DNA of 64,000 nucleotides from Alphaproteobacteria bacterium (GCA_004292755.1 RDXE01000025.1:124001-188000); one strand, 5' to 3'; shown: positions 25,423-34,815, counted from the stretch's first letter. Notes: a model not told the origin generated them from the letters alone. Numbers and translations are program-made.

Positions 25423-25925
25423 GCTCCCTCGCCGGACCCCAATGCCATGAGATACAAGTGGTGGAGCCCCGTCGGCGGCGTATCGAAGGATGGCCCGCTG
25501 GGCACAAAGCCAGCGCGGCGATAGAAGCGGTCGGCTGTCAGCCGACCATAGCACCACACGAGATCTGCAGCGCGGCGACGCACCTCGGCCACGGCAGCCT
25601 CAATCAACAGTGCGCCGATGCCCAGGCTTTGCTGATCCGGCAGCACAGCCATGCCCCGCACACGCCAGCCGCTGCGCCCGGCCCAGAGGGAGTCCACGAT
25701 CGGATTGATCGGGGGCGGGTTGCCGGGCAAGCGGGGCGGCACTCGTTGGGGCAGAATGGTCACGCAGCCGACCACGGCGCCACCCGTCCGGGCGGCCCAG
25801 TGGCAGGTTGCCGCTTCATCATCCTCGATCAGGCGGCATTGCTCGGGTGTGCGGTCAGGGCGTAACACCCGCGACCGTATGGCAAGGATCGCCTCAACTT
25901 GAACCGGCAGTATCTCAACTGCCAC
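25419..25925 (-). CDS. GNAT family N-acetyltransferase
   Basis: Acetyltransferase of 168 residues. The acetyl-CoA binding motif is VRGMAVLPDQQSLGIGALLI (V-x-x-x-x-Q-x-x-G-x-G), and the C-terminal block is FYRRAGFVPSG. The substrate is unknown. GTG 25925 is chosen, because earlier starts would run into the end of the cyclase gene (stop at 25946) and the N-terminus AVEILPVQVEAILAIR fits the family. It overlaps the next gene by 4 nt. Confidence 0.8.
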   Translation of the reverse strand: MAVEILPVQVEAILAIRSRVLRPDRTPEQCRLIEDDEAATCHWAARTGGAVVGCVTILPQRVPPRLPGNPPPINPIVDSLWAGRSGWRVRGMAVLPDQQSLGIGALLIEAAVAEVRRRAADLVWCYGRLTADRFYRRAGFVPSGPSFDTPPTGLHHLYLMALGSGEGA

Positions 25926-25945
25926 ACGCCCACCCGCGGCCACGA

Positions 25946-28285
25946 TTACTTGGTCTTGGCGACATAAACGCCGTTCCACACCTCGCCAGCAGGCACCGGC
26001 GGCTCCTTCTCATACTCGTCGATCCGGTGACGGTACTCTTCGTACAGCCCTTCCAGTTCGTATTCTGGTGCATAGGCGAGGCAGGCATCGATTGCCCGGC
26101 GCGCCCCTTGCCAATCCTGGCCGCGGTAACACACCATCAGTTGGTCGTTAAAGCGGTTGAGTTCCTGGAACGACTGGCTGTTCTTCACGGGTTTGTCGCC
26201 AACCAGGGTAAAGATGCGCACGGGCTCCGTCTTGCCCTTCACCTGGATCAAATCCACCTCCAGGAATGCGAAGTCGCTAACCTCGCGCACTGTGTTCTCA
26301 GAGATGATGTTGTCCACATGGTAGGGCTTCGACTGGCCTTCCAGGCGTGAGGCCAAGTTGACCGTGTCACCCATCACCGTATAGCCGAACTTCTGGGTCG
26401 ACCCCATGTTGCCGACCATGCACATCCCGGTATTGACGCCCATACCAATTGCCAGATGCGGGATTGGAATCGGATGGCCCTTTTCAATTGCTTTGCGCTC
26501 GGCAGCTTCCTTTAGCATCGGCGCCAATTCTTCCGACAGCGTTTTCATCCGGGCGCGCATCCGCAGCACTGTGCGACAGGCCGCGTCGGCATGCTTTGGC
26601 ACGTCCACTGGGGCGTTCCAGAAGGCCATGATGGCGTCGCCAATGTATTTGTCGATATAGGCGCGCTCCTCCAACGCGATGTCGGTCATCGGCGTCAGGT
26701 ACAGGTTCATGAAGTGTGCCAAGCCCTTCGCGTCAAACAGCTCCGACACCGTGGTGAACCCACGCACGTCGGAGAAGAACACCGTCATGCTTTTGTCTTC
26801 GCCACCCAGCTGCAGCTTGTCGGGCTCAGCCGCCAACTGCTCCACCAGCGCAGGCGACAAGTATTGCGCAAAGGCGCCCTTGATCTCTTTCCGCTTGGCT
26901 GCTTCCTGGGTGTAGTTCAGATACGTCAACACCACATAAATCAAGAATGAGGCCCCAATAGCGAAGGAGACGTCTAGCAAGGTACGTTCTTCGATGAATA
27001 GATACCAGGACAAGCCACCCAACCCACCGGCGACGACAAAGAAGAACAACAAGGTCCAGCGCGCACCCAGCAGGAACATGCCCAGCATCATCAGGGCAAT
27101 CGCCGCCATCACAATCAGATGTTCATAGCCAATCGTCCAGGGTGGCTGTTGCAACAGAGATTCAGTCAGGATGCTTTCCAGCAATTGAGCGTGAACCTCC
27201 ACCCCAGGGATCGCCCCTTCCAACGGCGTGGCACGAATGTCTCGCAGACCCGCCGCGGATGCGCCAACCAGAACCAGCTTCCCCTCCACCCGCTGGGCCA
27301 ACCGCAGGGTGGCCGCTTCAACGGTTTCAGGGTTTTCAAAGTCGGGCGACAAGATCTCCAACATCGAAATATAGCGTTCCCGCGGTGTCTTGGCGTAGTG
27401 CGGCAACAACCGACCATTGGAGTCGGTGGGGATGATATAGTTCGGCCCTTGCAACACCACGTCCTTGATGCCGCCGATCTCAGGATCGGCGCGCACGAGC
27501 AGGGTCGTTGCATTGGTTGCAACCCGCAGCATTTCAATCGACAGCGCGGGGTAGACATCATCACCAACCCGCGCGATGGCCGGAATGCGCCGCACCAGAC
27601 CGTCGACTTCTGACGCAACCGAGAACAGGCCGCGTCCAACGGCTGCGCGCTCAATCACTTCCAGGTTTGCCACCACCGAGGGGAAGCTCAGCATGTAGGG
27701 CCGCGGATCGAAGTTCAGCCACGCCAAAGCTGGCCGCGCTGGCCGCGGCCCCCCGGAGGTTGCCTCGATCCCACCGGTTTGGCCTAGAACGGAGCGATTG
27801 TTGCGGATGATTTCGGCAAACATCTGGTCGTTGGAGGGCAGGCTGCGCAGGCGGGCGCGTTCCTCCTCAGGCAGGCCGGGAATCTGATCTGCCAGCAGCG
27901 GCGGCGACAAGCGATCAGGCTCGGCGAACACCACGTCGAATCCCACCACGACGGCACCGGCCGACATCAGCCGTTCCACCACCTCCCCCACCACGGTGCG
28001 CGGCCACGGCCATTGCCCCAGTGCGCGCAGGCTTTCTTCATCAATATCGGCGACCATCACCTGCAGTTCCCCCGCCTCACGGGGGGAGAAGTTCTGATAG
28101 GCGTCAAACACCTGCATGCGCAGGATGTCCACCTGGGGAGGGTTCATCACCTTCAAGGTGATCAGCGCCGCGGCAACGCCCCAGGCAATCCAGCGTCCAC
28201 CGCCAAACAGCGCCCGAAACACCTTCACGACGAGATTGGCGCCGCTGCGCGCCTTGGGCTGCGCGCCTGCCGTTGCGTCAGTCAT
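25946..28285 (-). CDS. class III adenylate/guanylate cyclase with CHASE2 sensor
   Basis: Membrane sensor cyclase of 779 residues. TM1 is at about 25-45. An extracytoplasmic CHASE2 domain follows (VMVADIDEESLRALGQWPWP, then VGFDVVFAEPDRLSP). Three membrane helices are near 390-475. The class III catalytic domain has metal-binding FFSDVRGFT and KYIGDAIMAFWNAP and the base-recognition block YTVMGDTVNLASRLE. The C-terminal 80 residues look TPR-like (MVCYRGQDWQGARRAIDACL). It makes cAMP (or cGMP) in response to a periplasmic signal. ATG 28285 follows GGAGGA. It is divergent from a second CHASE2 cyclase unit. Confidence 0.92.
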   Translation of the reverse strand: MTDATAGAQPKARSGANLVVKVFRALFGGGRWIAWGVAAALITLKVMNPPQVDILRMQVFDAYQNFSPREAGELQVMVADIDEESLRALGQWPWPRTVVGEVVERLMSAGAVVVGFDVVFAEPDRLSPPLLADQIPGLPEEERARLRSLPSNDQMFAEIIRNNRSVLGQTGGIEATSGGPRPARPALAWLNFDPRPYMLSFPSVVANLEVIERAAVGRGLFSVASEVDGLVRRIPAIARVGDDVYPALSIEMLRVATNATTLLVRADPEIGGIKDVVLQGPNYIIPTDSNGRLLPHYAKTPRERYISMLEILSPDFENPETVEAATLRLAQRVEGKLVLVGASAAGLRDIRATPLEGAIPGVEVHAQLLESILTESLLQQPPWTIGYEHLIVMAAIALMMLGMFLLGARWTLLFFFVVAGGLGGLSWYLFIEERTLLDVSFAIGASFLIYVVLTYLNYTQEAAKRKEIKGAFAQYLSPALVEQLAAEPDKLQLGGEDKSMTVFFSDVRGFTTVSELFDAKGLAHFMNLYLTPMTDIALEERAYIDKYIGDAIMAFWNAPVDVPKHADAACRTVLRMRARMKTLSEELAPMLKEAAERKAIEKGHPIPIPHLAIGMGVNTGMCMVGNMGSTQKFGYTVMGDTVNLASRLEGQSKPYHVDNIISENTVREVSDFAFLEVDLIQVKGKTEPVRIFTLVGDKPVKNSQSFQELNRFNDQLMVCYRGQDWQGARRAIDACLAYAPEYELEGLYEEYRHRIDEYEKEPPVPAGEVWNGVYVAKTK

Positions 28286-28483
28286 GGTCGTCTGGTCCTC
28301 CACCAACACCCCTGCCGGGTCTGCGGAAATCAAACCAGAGCCCCGCCGCGCCTGCAATGGACTTAGGCGGCTGGACGACACCAGACCGGGAGATCAGGAC
28401 GCCAGAGCGTTGATCTGGCGCCGCTGGGAACGCCACGCTAAGGTGAGGTATCACCGGTGCAGCACGGGCGGAGAGAGGACCGA

Positions 28484-29173
28484 ATGGCCAGTTGGGCGAA
28501 ATGGCAGGGACGGACCGGGTGGCCCCTCGTTGCGGCGGTGATGCTGGTGGCGGGTCCTGTGCTCGCCCAAAGCGCTGCGCCGGTGGCCTTGGTGGAGGAT
28601 GTCGGCCAGGGCGTTACCCAAATCGAGGCGTGGGATAGCCTGACCGCTGGCACTGTGCTGCGCTTACCGCGCGGCGGCGTAGTCACCCTTGGGTATTTTC
28701 GCTCCTGCGTGCGGGAACTGATCACCGGGGGCACGGTCACAATCGGGCAGGACCGTTCGGAGGTGCAGGGTGGCACGGTTGCTCGGGAAGTCGTGCCCTG
28801 CAACACCGGGCGCCAGCAAGCCGATCAAGCGCGCCCGGGTGGCGTCGCCGTGTTCCGCGGCACGCCACAACCCAATGCCGCGCGGGTCGACGTGCTGCTG
28901 CATGCAACAGTGCCGCTGGTTGAGATGGGAGCGCCAGGCCCGCTGACCATTGACCGGTTGGATCAGGCGGTCGCGCGCATCTCGTTGCAAGTTCCCGCCA
29001 GTGCCTTGCGCCGTGGCTGGTTTGACTTTGCGCGCACGGGCGAGAGTTTGACGCCGGGTGCCACCTACCGCTTCACCACGGCACGCGGTCAATTGGTTGT
29101 CCGCGTCGATCCAAACGCCGGGCCACCGCGCTCCACTCTGTCGCGGATGGTGCGGTTCGGCACCACTGAGTGA
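28484..29173 (+). CDS. exported FecR-like protein coupled to a CHASE2 cyclase
   Basis: Periplasmic protein of 229 residues with a signal peptide (hydrophobic GWPLVAAVMLVAGPVLAQ). The mature part opens with PVALVEDVGQGVTQIEAWDS, then AGTVLRLPRGGVVTLGYFRS and GGTVTIGQDRSEVQGG, a pattern like the FecR beta-helix domain. Two Cys (about 82 and 115) may pair. ATG 28484 follows GAGAGAGGA. The stop overlaps the GTG start of the cyclase gene, so the products are made together. I infer that it supplies or modulates the signal read by CHASE2. Confidence 0.65.
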   Translation: MASWAKWQGRTGWPLVAAVMLVAGPVLAQSAAPVALVEDVGQGVTQIEAWDSLTAGTVLRLPRGGVVTLGYFRSCVRELITGGTVTIGQDRSEVQGGTVAREVVPCNTGRQQADQARPGGVAVFRGTPQPNAARVDVLLHATVPLVEMGAPGPLTIDRLDQAVARISLQVPASALRRGWFDFARTGESLTPGATYRFTTARGQLVVRVDPNAGPPRSTLSRMVRFGTTE

Positions 29174-31200
29174 CCCGCGCGGTTGCGCTGTGGTGTGCTG
29201 CCCTGGCGGTCGCCGCGGCGGTTTTCTCGTGGCTGCCACTGGTCCGTGATGGCACGGCTGGCGCCTCCATCGACCTCGCACTGGCGCTGCGCTACCACCT
29301 TGGGCTGGAGCCACCGCCCCGCCCCGCCCGCGCCACGGTGATTGCGATTGATGAGGCAACCTTCGCCTCCACCCGCCTGAGCGGCGTGCCCACAGTCGCC
29401 TGGGGTCCTGAGTTTGGCGCGGTGATCGATAAAGCGATCGCGGCTGGGGCTGCAGTGGTTGGCCTGGACGTAATCCTGCCAACCTCCATCGAGCGTTATG
29501 CCCCCAATCATGACCGCCCGCTCCGGCAGGCGCTGGCACGCGCCCGGCGCGCCGGGGAACGGGTGGTGTTGACCCAGGTGCAACTGCAGGACCAGCCGCT
29601 TGGCCCCCATGCTTCCCTCGTGCGGGTGGTGGGGCCAGAGAATGTGCGCTGGGCCACCCTCGACCCGGATCGTGACGGCATTGTCCGCCGCGCCCCGCTG
29701 TGGATCGCCCGCACCGATGGTCAGCAGGACCCGTCCCTCGCCCTCGACTTGGCCGCGCGCGCAGGCGGCACCCCGCCGATCCGTGCCGGAGCCACCACCA
29801 ACCTCGGTCCTCATGCCGTTGAGGGGGAGAGTGTGTTGCTCGACTTGCGCGGCGGTGGGTTTGACGTCGCCACCCACTCCTTCATCGATATTCTGGAGTG
29901 CGAGGACCCTGCCTTCCTCGCCCGCGCCTTCGCCAATCAAGTGGTGCTGATCGGCCTGGTGGTGGATGTGGAGGATCGCAAGCTGACCTCCAAGCGCTGG
30001 ATCACAGCACCGGAAGGGGCGGCGTCCGCTGAGAGTTGCACCGGTCAGCCACTGGTGGCGCAACGGTTTGCGCGAGCCGAGGTGGCGGGCGTCCAAGTGC
30101 ACGCAGCGGCCGTCGAAACCCTGCTGGCGGGCACCGCTCCGCAGGTGATCAGCCCGGTCACCAGCGCGGGAACCCACGGCCTCGTGGCTGGCGCCATCAC
30201 GGCTTGTCTGCTGCTGCTCGCCACCCCGCTGGCCGCCGCCATGATCACGCTCATCGCGGTTGCCCTGGTGCTGGCAACCGCCCTGGCCGCGGGTCAGGGC
30301 GTGATTCTGCCCCTGGCGAGCCTGATCGCCACTGTCGCCCTCGTCCTGGTGGCCGCGTCCGTGGTGCGGATCGGCGTGATGGATCGCGACAAGCGCACGC
30401 TCCGCCGCATGTTTGAGCTGTATCTCTCCCAGCAACTCGTCGACCGTCTGGTTGCCTCTGGCCGGATGCCAGAACTGGGCGGTGAGCGACGGGAAATGAC
30501 TGTGCTGTTCACCGACTTGGAGGGTTTCACCGGCCTGCTGGAAAGCGTCGATCCTCTGGACGTCACACCCGTGCTGCTGGAATACCTGACTGGAATTGCC
30601 GACTGCGTGATGCGCCACGGCGGCTATGTAAATGAATTCATTGGGGATGCAGTGCTTGCCTTCTTTGGTGCGCCAATGGGGGATGATAACCACCGCACCC
30701 AAGCCATGGCAGCAGCGCGCGCCATTGATGCGTTTGCTGAAGCCTTTCGCCAGCACCATCAAATCGGCGGGCGCAATCTTGGCGTCACCCGCATCGGGCT
30801 GCACACGGGCGTTGCCGTGGTGGGCAATTTCGGCTCCCGACAGCGGCTGAAATATTCCGCAATGGGGGACACGGTGAACACAGCCTCCCGCCTGGAGGGC
30901 TTGAACAAGCATCTGGGCACGCGCTGCATCGTCTCGGCGACGGTGCTGGAGGGAACGGAGGAAACCAGCCATCGCCCCCTGGCCCGCGTGGTACTGAAAG
31001 GTCGGCGCGATCCGCTGCTGGTCTGCGAACTGCTACCGGAAGGACAGGCTGCGGATCAGTGGACGGCGATTTGGCACCGGCTGGATGCTGGCGACCCAGC
31101 AGCCGCGGAGGCGCTGCTGCGCGCCTTTCCAAGCGATCTGGTGGCCCAGCGCCTGACCAGTACCAACGCCGCAACCCACCTCATCATGACGGAAAAGTAG
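29170..31200 (+). CDS. class III adenylate cyclase with CHASE2 sensor
   Basis: Sensor cyclase of 676 residues. An N-terminal helix (about 5-25) is followed by a periplasmic CHASE2 domain (TVIAIDEATFASTRLSGVP, then VVGLDVILPTSIERY). Three membrane helices lie about 335-405. The catalytic domain has LFTDLEGFTG and EFIGDAVLAFFGAP (metal Asp pair), LKYSAMGDTVNTASRLE with the adenine-type Lys and Asp, and Asn/Arg transition-state residues. It therefore looks active and adenine-specific. GTG 29170 overlaps the FecR-like gene stop. Shares architecture with the divergent 779-aa cyclase but is clearly a separate lineage. Confidence 0.92.
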   Translation: MTRAVALWCAALAVAAAVFSWLPLVRDGTAGASIDLALALRYHLGLEPPPRPARATVIAIDEATFASTRLSGVPTVAWGPEFGAVIDKAIAAGAAVVGLDVILPTSIERYAPNHDRPLRQALARARRAGERVVLTQVQLQDQPLGPHASLVRVVGPENVRWATLDPDRDGIVRRAPLWIARTDGQQDPSLALDLAARAGGTPPIRAGATTNLGPHAVEGESVLLDLRGGGFDVATHSFIDILECEDPAFLARAFANQVVLIGLVVDVEDRKLTSKRWITAPEGAASAESCTGQPLVAQRFARAEVAGVQVHAAAVETLLAGTAPQVISPVTSAGTHGLVAGAITACLLLLATPLAAAMITLIAVALVLATALAAGQGVILPLASLIATVALVLVAASVVRIGVMDRDKRTLRRMFELYLSQQLVDRLVASGRMPELGGERREMTVLFTDLEGFTGLLESVDPLDVTPVLLEYLTGIADCVMRHGGYVNEFIGDAVLAFFGAPMGDDNHRTQAMAAARAIDAFAEAFRQHHQIGGRNLGVTRIGLHTGVAVVGNFGSRQRLKYSAMGDTVNTASRLEGLNKHLGTRCIVSATVLEGTEETSHRPLARVVLKGRRDPLLVCELLPEGQAADQWTAIWHRLDAGDPAAAEALLRAFPSDLVAQRLTSTNAATHLIMTEK

Positions 31201-31279
31201 GAGCGGCTGCGTCCCCAGCGGTTGGCTCAGGCCGGTGCAGTGGTTGATGGTCGCCCTAAAACCGTCCTATAACCCCGGC

Positions 31280-31408
31280 ATGGCAAACTCACCTCCTGTC
31301 GCGGCGCGGCGGTCGTTTTTCGTGGCCGGATCGCTGGAGCGTCTCGCTCTGGTCGCTGCTGTTCTGGCGCCCTTGTGGCTGGCTGTCTGGTGGGCCTTGC
31401 ATGACTAA
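31280..31408 (+). CDS. 42-residue single-pass membrane protein ahead of metal ABC transporter
   Basis: Short frame M-A-N-S-P-P-V-A-A-R-R-S-F-F-V-A followed by GSLERLALVAAVLAPLWLAV and WWALHD, stop at 31406-31408. It has a basic N-terminus and one membrane helix of about 20 residues. The last 8 bp overlap the start of the ABC ATPase gene (ATGACTAA), which implies coupled translation. No Shine-Dalgarno is obvious (nearest purine run is poor). Too short for most gene finders. No family recognised; possibly a small regulatory subunit of the transporter. Confidence 0.5.
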   Translation: MANSPPVAARRSFFVAGSLERLALVAAVLAPLWLAVWWALHD

Positions 31409-32147
31409 GGGCCACGCGCTTGGCGGTGTGCGGCTGAACAATGTGACGGTGGCCTTCGATGGACATCCGGCGCTGCATCACATCTCCGGTCGGTTTCAGT
31501 CTGGCACCCTGACTGCTGTGGTGGGACCCAATGGGGCGGGCAAGTCCACGCTGCTGCGCGCCATCGTGGGTGATCTCACCCCCTCCAGTGGCACTGTCAC
31601 CACCGACAGTGATCGAATCGCCTATCTGCCCCAGGCGTCCCGCCTCAATCATGACCTGCCGATCACAGTGGCCGATGCTGTGCTGATGGGTCGTTGGCGC
31701 AGGCTCGGTTTGCATCAAGCCGCCCGACAGGAGGATCTCGCCGATGCGTCAGCGGCTTTGGCAGAGGTAGGGCTCGGCGGGTTTGAGCGGCGGGCGGTCT
31801 CCTCCCTCTCTGTGGGGCAGCGCCAGCGCGCCCTGTTTGCTCGGCTGATGCTCACCGACGCCGACACGGTGTTGCTGGACGAGCCCTTTGCCGCGATCGA
31901 CCAGCGCACCACCTCGGATCTGCTGCGCGTGGTTCAACAGTGGCACGCCAGCCGCCGCACGGTGATCGCCGTCCTCCACGATCTGGATCAGGTGCGCAGC
32001 GCCTTCCCGTTGACCCTGCTGGTCGCCCGCACCGTCGTGGAGTGGGGTGCCACAGAAACCGTGCTGACCGCCGCGAACCTTGCCCGCGCGCGCTCCATGA
32101 GCGAGGCAAGTGATACCCACGCGGATTGGTGTCGCGACGCCGCCTGA
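31401..32147 (+). CDS. metal ABC transporter ATP-binding protein (Zn/Mn type)
   Basis: Cytosolic ATPase subunit of 248 residues. Walker A is GPNGAGKST (about residue 44), Q-loop AYLPQAS, signature SSLSVGQRQRALFARLM with Walker B VLLDEPFAAID, and the H-switch VLHDLDQ. The closest architecture is ZnuC/AztA-type importers for Zn or Mn. It is read from an 8-nt overlap with the microprotein, and its stop overlaps the permease start (TGATG). There is no binding-protein gene in the cluster. Confidence 0.88.
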   Translation: MTKGHALGGVRLNNVTVAFDGHPALHHISGRFQSGTLTAVVGPNGAGKSTLLRAIVGDLTPSSGTVTTDSDRIAYLPQASRLNHDLPITVADAVLMGRWRRLGLHQAARQEDLADASAALAEVGLGGFERRAVSSLSVGQRQRALFARLMLTDADTVLLDEPFAAIDQRTTSDLLRVVQQWHASRRTVIAVLHDLDQVRSAFPLTLLVARTVVEWGATETVLTAANLARARSMSEASDTHADWCRDAA

Positions 32148-33031
32148 TGTCGGTGTTGGACGCCCTTTACGCGCTGCTCATCGCACCGCTGGTGGATTTC
32201 GCCTTCATGCGCCGGGCGTTGGTTGCCTGTGTGGCCTTGGCACTAGCCGGGGCGCCGCTGGGGACCTTGTTGATCGTCCGTCGGATGAGCCTGATGGGCG
32301 ATGCGTTGGCCCATGCTGTGCTGCCCGGTGTGGCGATGGGCCATCTGCTGGCAGGCATGTCGGCCTTCGCGATGGTGACGGGCGGGCTAATCGCTGGCCT
32401 GACCGTCGCTGTGTTGTCCGTGGTTGCCACCCGCACCACACCGCTGCGGGAAGATGCAGCCTTCGCTGGCTTCTACATTGCGTCTTTGTCGCTTGGCATC
32501 GCGATTCTGTCGATGTCGGCCACAACCACCGATCTGGTTCACATCCTGTTTGGCACTGTGCTGGCTGTGGATGATGTTGCGTTGTTGACGATCGCAGGCC
32601 TGGCCAGCGCGGTGTTGGTGGCTCTGGCGCTCAGCGCACGCGCCTTGATCATCGAGGCGTTTGATCCTGCGCTGCTGGATGTTGGCGGCGTGCGCTCCGG
32701 CGGGGTGTGGAATGGCGTGCTGCTGGGGTTGGTGGTGGTGTTGCTGGTGGCAGGGTATCAAGCGGTTGGCACCTTGATGACCGTCGGGCTGTTGATCCTG
32801 CCGCCACTGATCGCCCGGTTTTGGGCCGACACCTTGGAAGGACAAGTGGCAGCCGCGATGATCGCAAGCCTGCTTGGGGTCTATACCGGCCTGATGATGT
32901 CCTTCCACTGGAACCTGCCCACGGGCCCGGCAATCACACTTGGGCTGGCCGCAACTGCCATCGCCTCCGCTCTGTTAGGACCCGTCAGCAGCGTGCGGGT
33001 CCGGCGGCGCCAACGGCATCGGGTTGCTTGA
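32147..33031 (+). CDS. metal ABC transporter permease (ABC-3 family)
   Basis: Inner-membrane permease of 294 residues with about eight helices. Signature ABC-3 segments are FMRRALVACVALALAGAPLG, MGDALAHAVLPGVAMG, FDPALLDVGGVRSG and VGTLMTVGLLILPPLIARFWA. Family members import Zn, Mn or Fe. ATG 32147 overlaps the ATPase stop. The C-terminal tail is Arg-rich. A substrate-binding protein must be encoded elsewhere. A TTG at 33028 overlapping the stop could couple the following kinase. Confidence 0.88.
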   Translation: MSVLDALYALLIAPLVDFAFMRRALVACVALALAGAPLGTLLIVRRMSLMGDALAHAVLPGVAMGHLLAGMSAFAMVTGGLIAGLTVAVLSVVATRTTPLREDAAFAGFYIASLSLGIAILSMSATTTDLVHILFGTVLAVDDVALLTIAGLASAVLVALALSARALIIEAFDPALLDVGGVRSGGVWNGVLLGLVVVLLVAGYQAVGTLMTVGLLILPPLIARFWADTLEGQVAAAMIASLLGVYTGLMMSFHWNLPTGPAITLGLAATAIASALLGPVSSVRVRRRQRHRVA

Positions 33032-33060
33032 TCAACGCCAACCCGCCATCCTTAGCGGAT

Positions 33061-34815
33061 ATGATCGAGATGGCACCCGCGCCGGAGCGTCATGGCACGG
33101 CTGACCTGTGGTCGCGTTGGTCAACAGATCAACAGAGCGACTGGTTCGTTGCGCGCGGCTTGATCCCACCCTACGTGGCAGACGACCCGGATTTCAGCCA
33201 CCTGCCCCTGCCCAGCGTGCGCACAGATGTGGAAGCCTTACTGCCACACCTGAGCAGCGGCCTGGAGGCTGTGCTGGGCATGGTAACCAACGGCGGGCTG
33301 GCGGCACTGGCCGATCGATTGCACATCCTGGCCCCCGTGGAGGATGACTACCACTACCACCATTTCGGCAGTGCGCTGTTTTCGCTGGTCGGCCAGGATT
33401 GGCGCGGTCGACGCTTGACTGACTTGATCACCCGCACGCCGTTCGCGCCGTGGTTTTGGTGTCTCTACACTGCGGTGCGCCGCAGCGCTCGACCACTCTA
33501 TGCCGAGAACATCTCCGTGCCTGGGTTTGTCACCAACACCTGGGTCCGTCTGATCCTGCCCATCACCAATCCAGCGGGCGAGGTGGAGGCGATGGCAAGC
33601 TTTGCCGTCTATGTCCCTGGCGCCCCAACCTGGCCCGCCGTGTTGCCGCGCGGCGGGGACGAGACGGACAGGCTGCGCCACTGCCTTGTCCACCAGACCA
33701 TGATCTCGGCTGGACTGCGGCGTATGCTCAAGGAGCCGCTGCAGGAAGTCGATGAGCTGATGCAAAGCGGGCCAATTGCCTTGGCCCGGTTGAGCGCCGA
33801 TGGCCAGCGTGTGATGACTGCCAACTATCGCATGCGTGAAGTGCTGGCGATGGCGGGCCTGCAAAGCAACTGCCCAGCCAGCGCGCTGTTCGCCGACCCG
33901 ACTGTTCTCACCACCTTGCTGGCACAGCTGGACGCAAGCAGCGGAACGAGTGCACGCCTGGACGGAGATTTGGTCACCGCCAATGGACCGCGCCCCGTTG
34001 AGTTCACGCTGTCCCGAACGGTCCACTCAGGCTCCGACGGCTTGGCGCTGTGGGTGGTGGACTTGTCCGACCGTGTCGCGCTGCAGCGCCGCCTCACCCT
34101 CGCACTCGCTGAGGCGGAGGACCTGAACCGGCAGAAGAACCGCCTGTTTTCCATCGTTGCGCACGACCTCACCAATGGTCTGCACGGCTTGATCGGCTGG
34201 TCGGAGGTGCTGGAGACAGCGGCGCGCAAGTCCAATGCGACTGAGCTGGCTGACATCGCCGGGCAATTGACTGCTGCCGCCGACCGCACCCACACCCTGG
34301 TCGCCAATCTGCTTGCCTGGGCACGCAGTCAATTGCACGGGCCGCGCTTGGATTGTGCCGATCACGTGCTACGCCGGATCACGCGCGATGCACTGGTTAC
34401 CGTGCGACCCGTGGCCGAAGCCAAAGGGCTCACCATCATTGAACGCGGTTTGGACGCAGCGGTGCGCACCGATCGGGGGGTGCTGACCACGGTGTTGCGC
34501 AACCTAGTCGGCAATGCGGTGAAGTTCACGCCCAGTGGCGGCGAAGTGCGCATCATTGCCACCAGTGCGGGGCAGACGATCGATGTCGCCGTCAGTGACA
34601 CCGGCGTGGGCCTGAGTGCTGAGCAGATCGCGGCCGTTCTGGGCGGCACTTGGTCGACACCCGGCACGGCTGGGGAGACTGGGTCGGGTCTTGGCTTGCA
34701 ACTCTGCCGCCAGTTCCTGGCTGACATCGGCAGCACCCTCTGCGTTGAGTCCCGTCCCGCTGAGGGCGCCACCTTTCGCTTTTCATTGCCTGCTGCTGGA
34801 GTTCGACCGTCATGA
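33061..34815 (+). CDS. soluble PAS histidine kinase (orphan)
   Basis: Kinase of 584 residues without membrane helices. The N-terminal part resembles a PAS_5-type sensor (HFGSALFSLVGQDWRGRRL ... VRLILPITNPAGEVEAMASF). A second PAS-like block lies near 240-350 (IALARLSADGQRVMTANYRM). Phosphoacceptor His is in FSIVAHDLTNGLHG, N-box LRNLVGNAVKFTPS, G1 VSDTGVGLS and G2 GSGLGLQLC. No response regulator is adjacent. ATG 33061 is used; 33070 or a TTG at 33028 are alternatives. The stop overlaps the dehalogenase start. Signal unknown. Confidence 0.87.
   Translation: MIEMAPAPERHGTADLWSRWSTDQQSDWFVARGLIPPYVADDPDFSHLPLPSVRTDVEALLPHLSSGLEAVLGMVTNGGLAALADRLHILAPVEDDYHYHHFGSALFSLVGQDWRGRRLTDLITRTPFAPWFWCLYTAVRRSARPLYAENISVPGFVTNTWVRLILPITNPAGEVEAMASFAVYVPGAPTWPAVLPRGGDETDRLRHCLVHQTMISAGLRRMLKEPLQEVDELMQSGPIALARLSADGQRVMTANYRMREVLAMAGLQSNCPASALFADPTVLTTLLAQLDASSGTSARLDGDLVTANGPRPVEFTLSRTVHSGSDGLALWVVDLSDRVALQRRLTLALAEAEDLNRQKNRLFSIVAHDLTNGLHGLIGWSEVLETAARKSNATELADIAGQLTAAADRTHTLVANLLAWARSQLHGPRLDCADHVLRRITRDALVTVRPVAEAKGLTIIERGLDAAVRTDRGVLTTVLRNLVGNAVKFTPSGGEVRIIATSAGQTIDVAVSDTGVGLSAEQIAAVLGGTWSTPGTAGETGSGLGLQLCRQFLADIGSTLCVESRPAEGATFRFSLPAAGVRPS

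Noticed and set aside
29089-30972. 627-codon minus-strand frame over the CHASE2 cyclase
   Set aside because: Antisense to a cyclase with intact catalytic motifs; no signature of its own.
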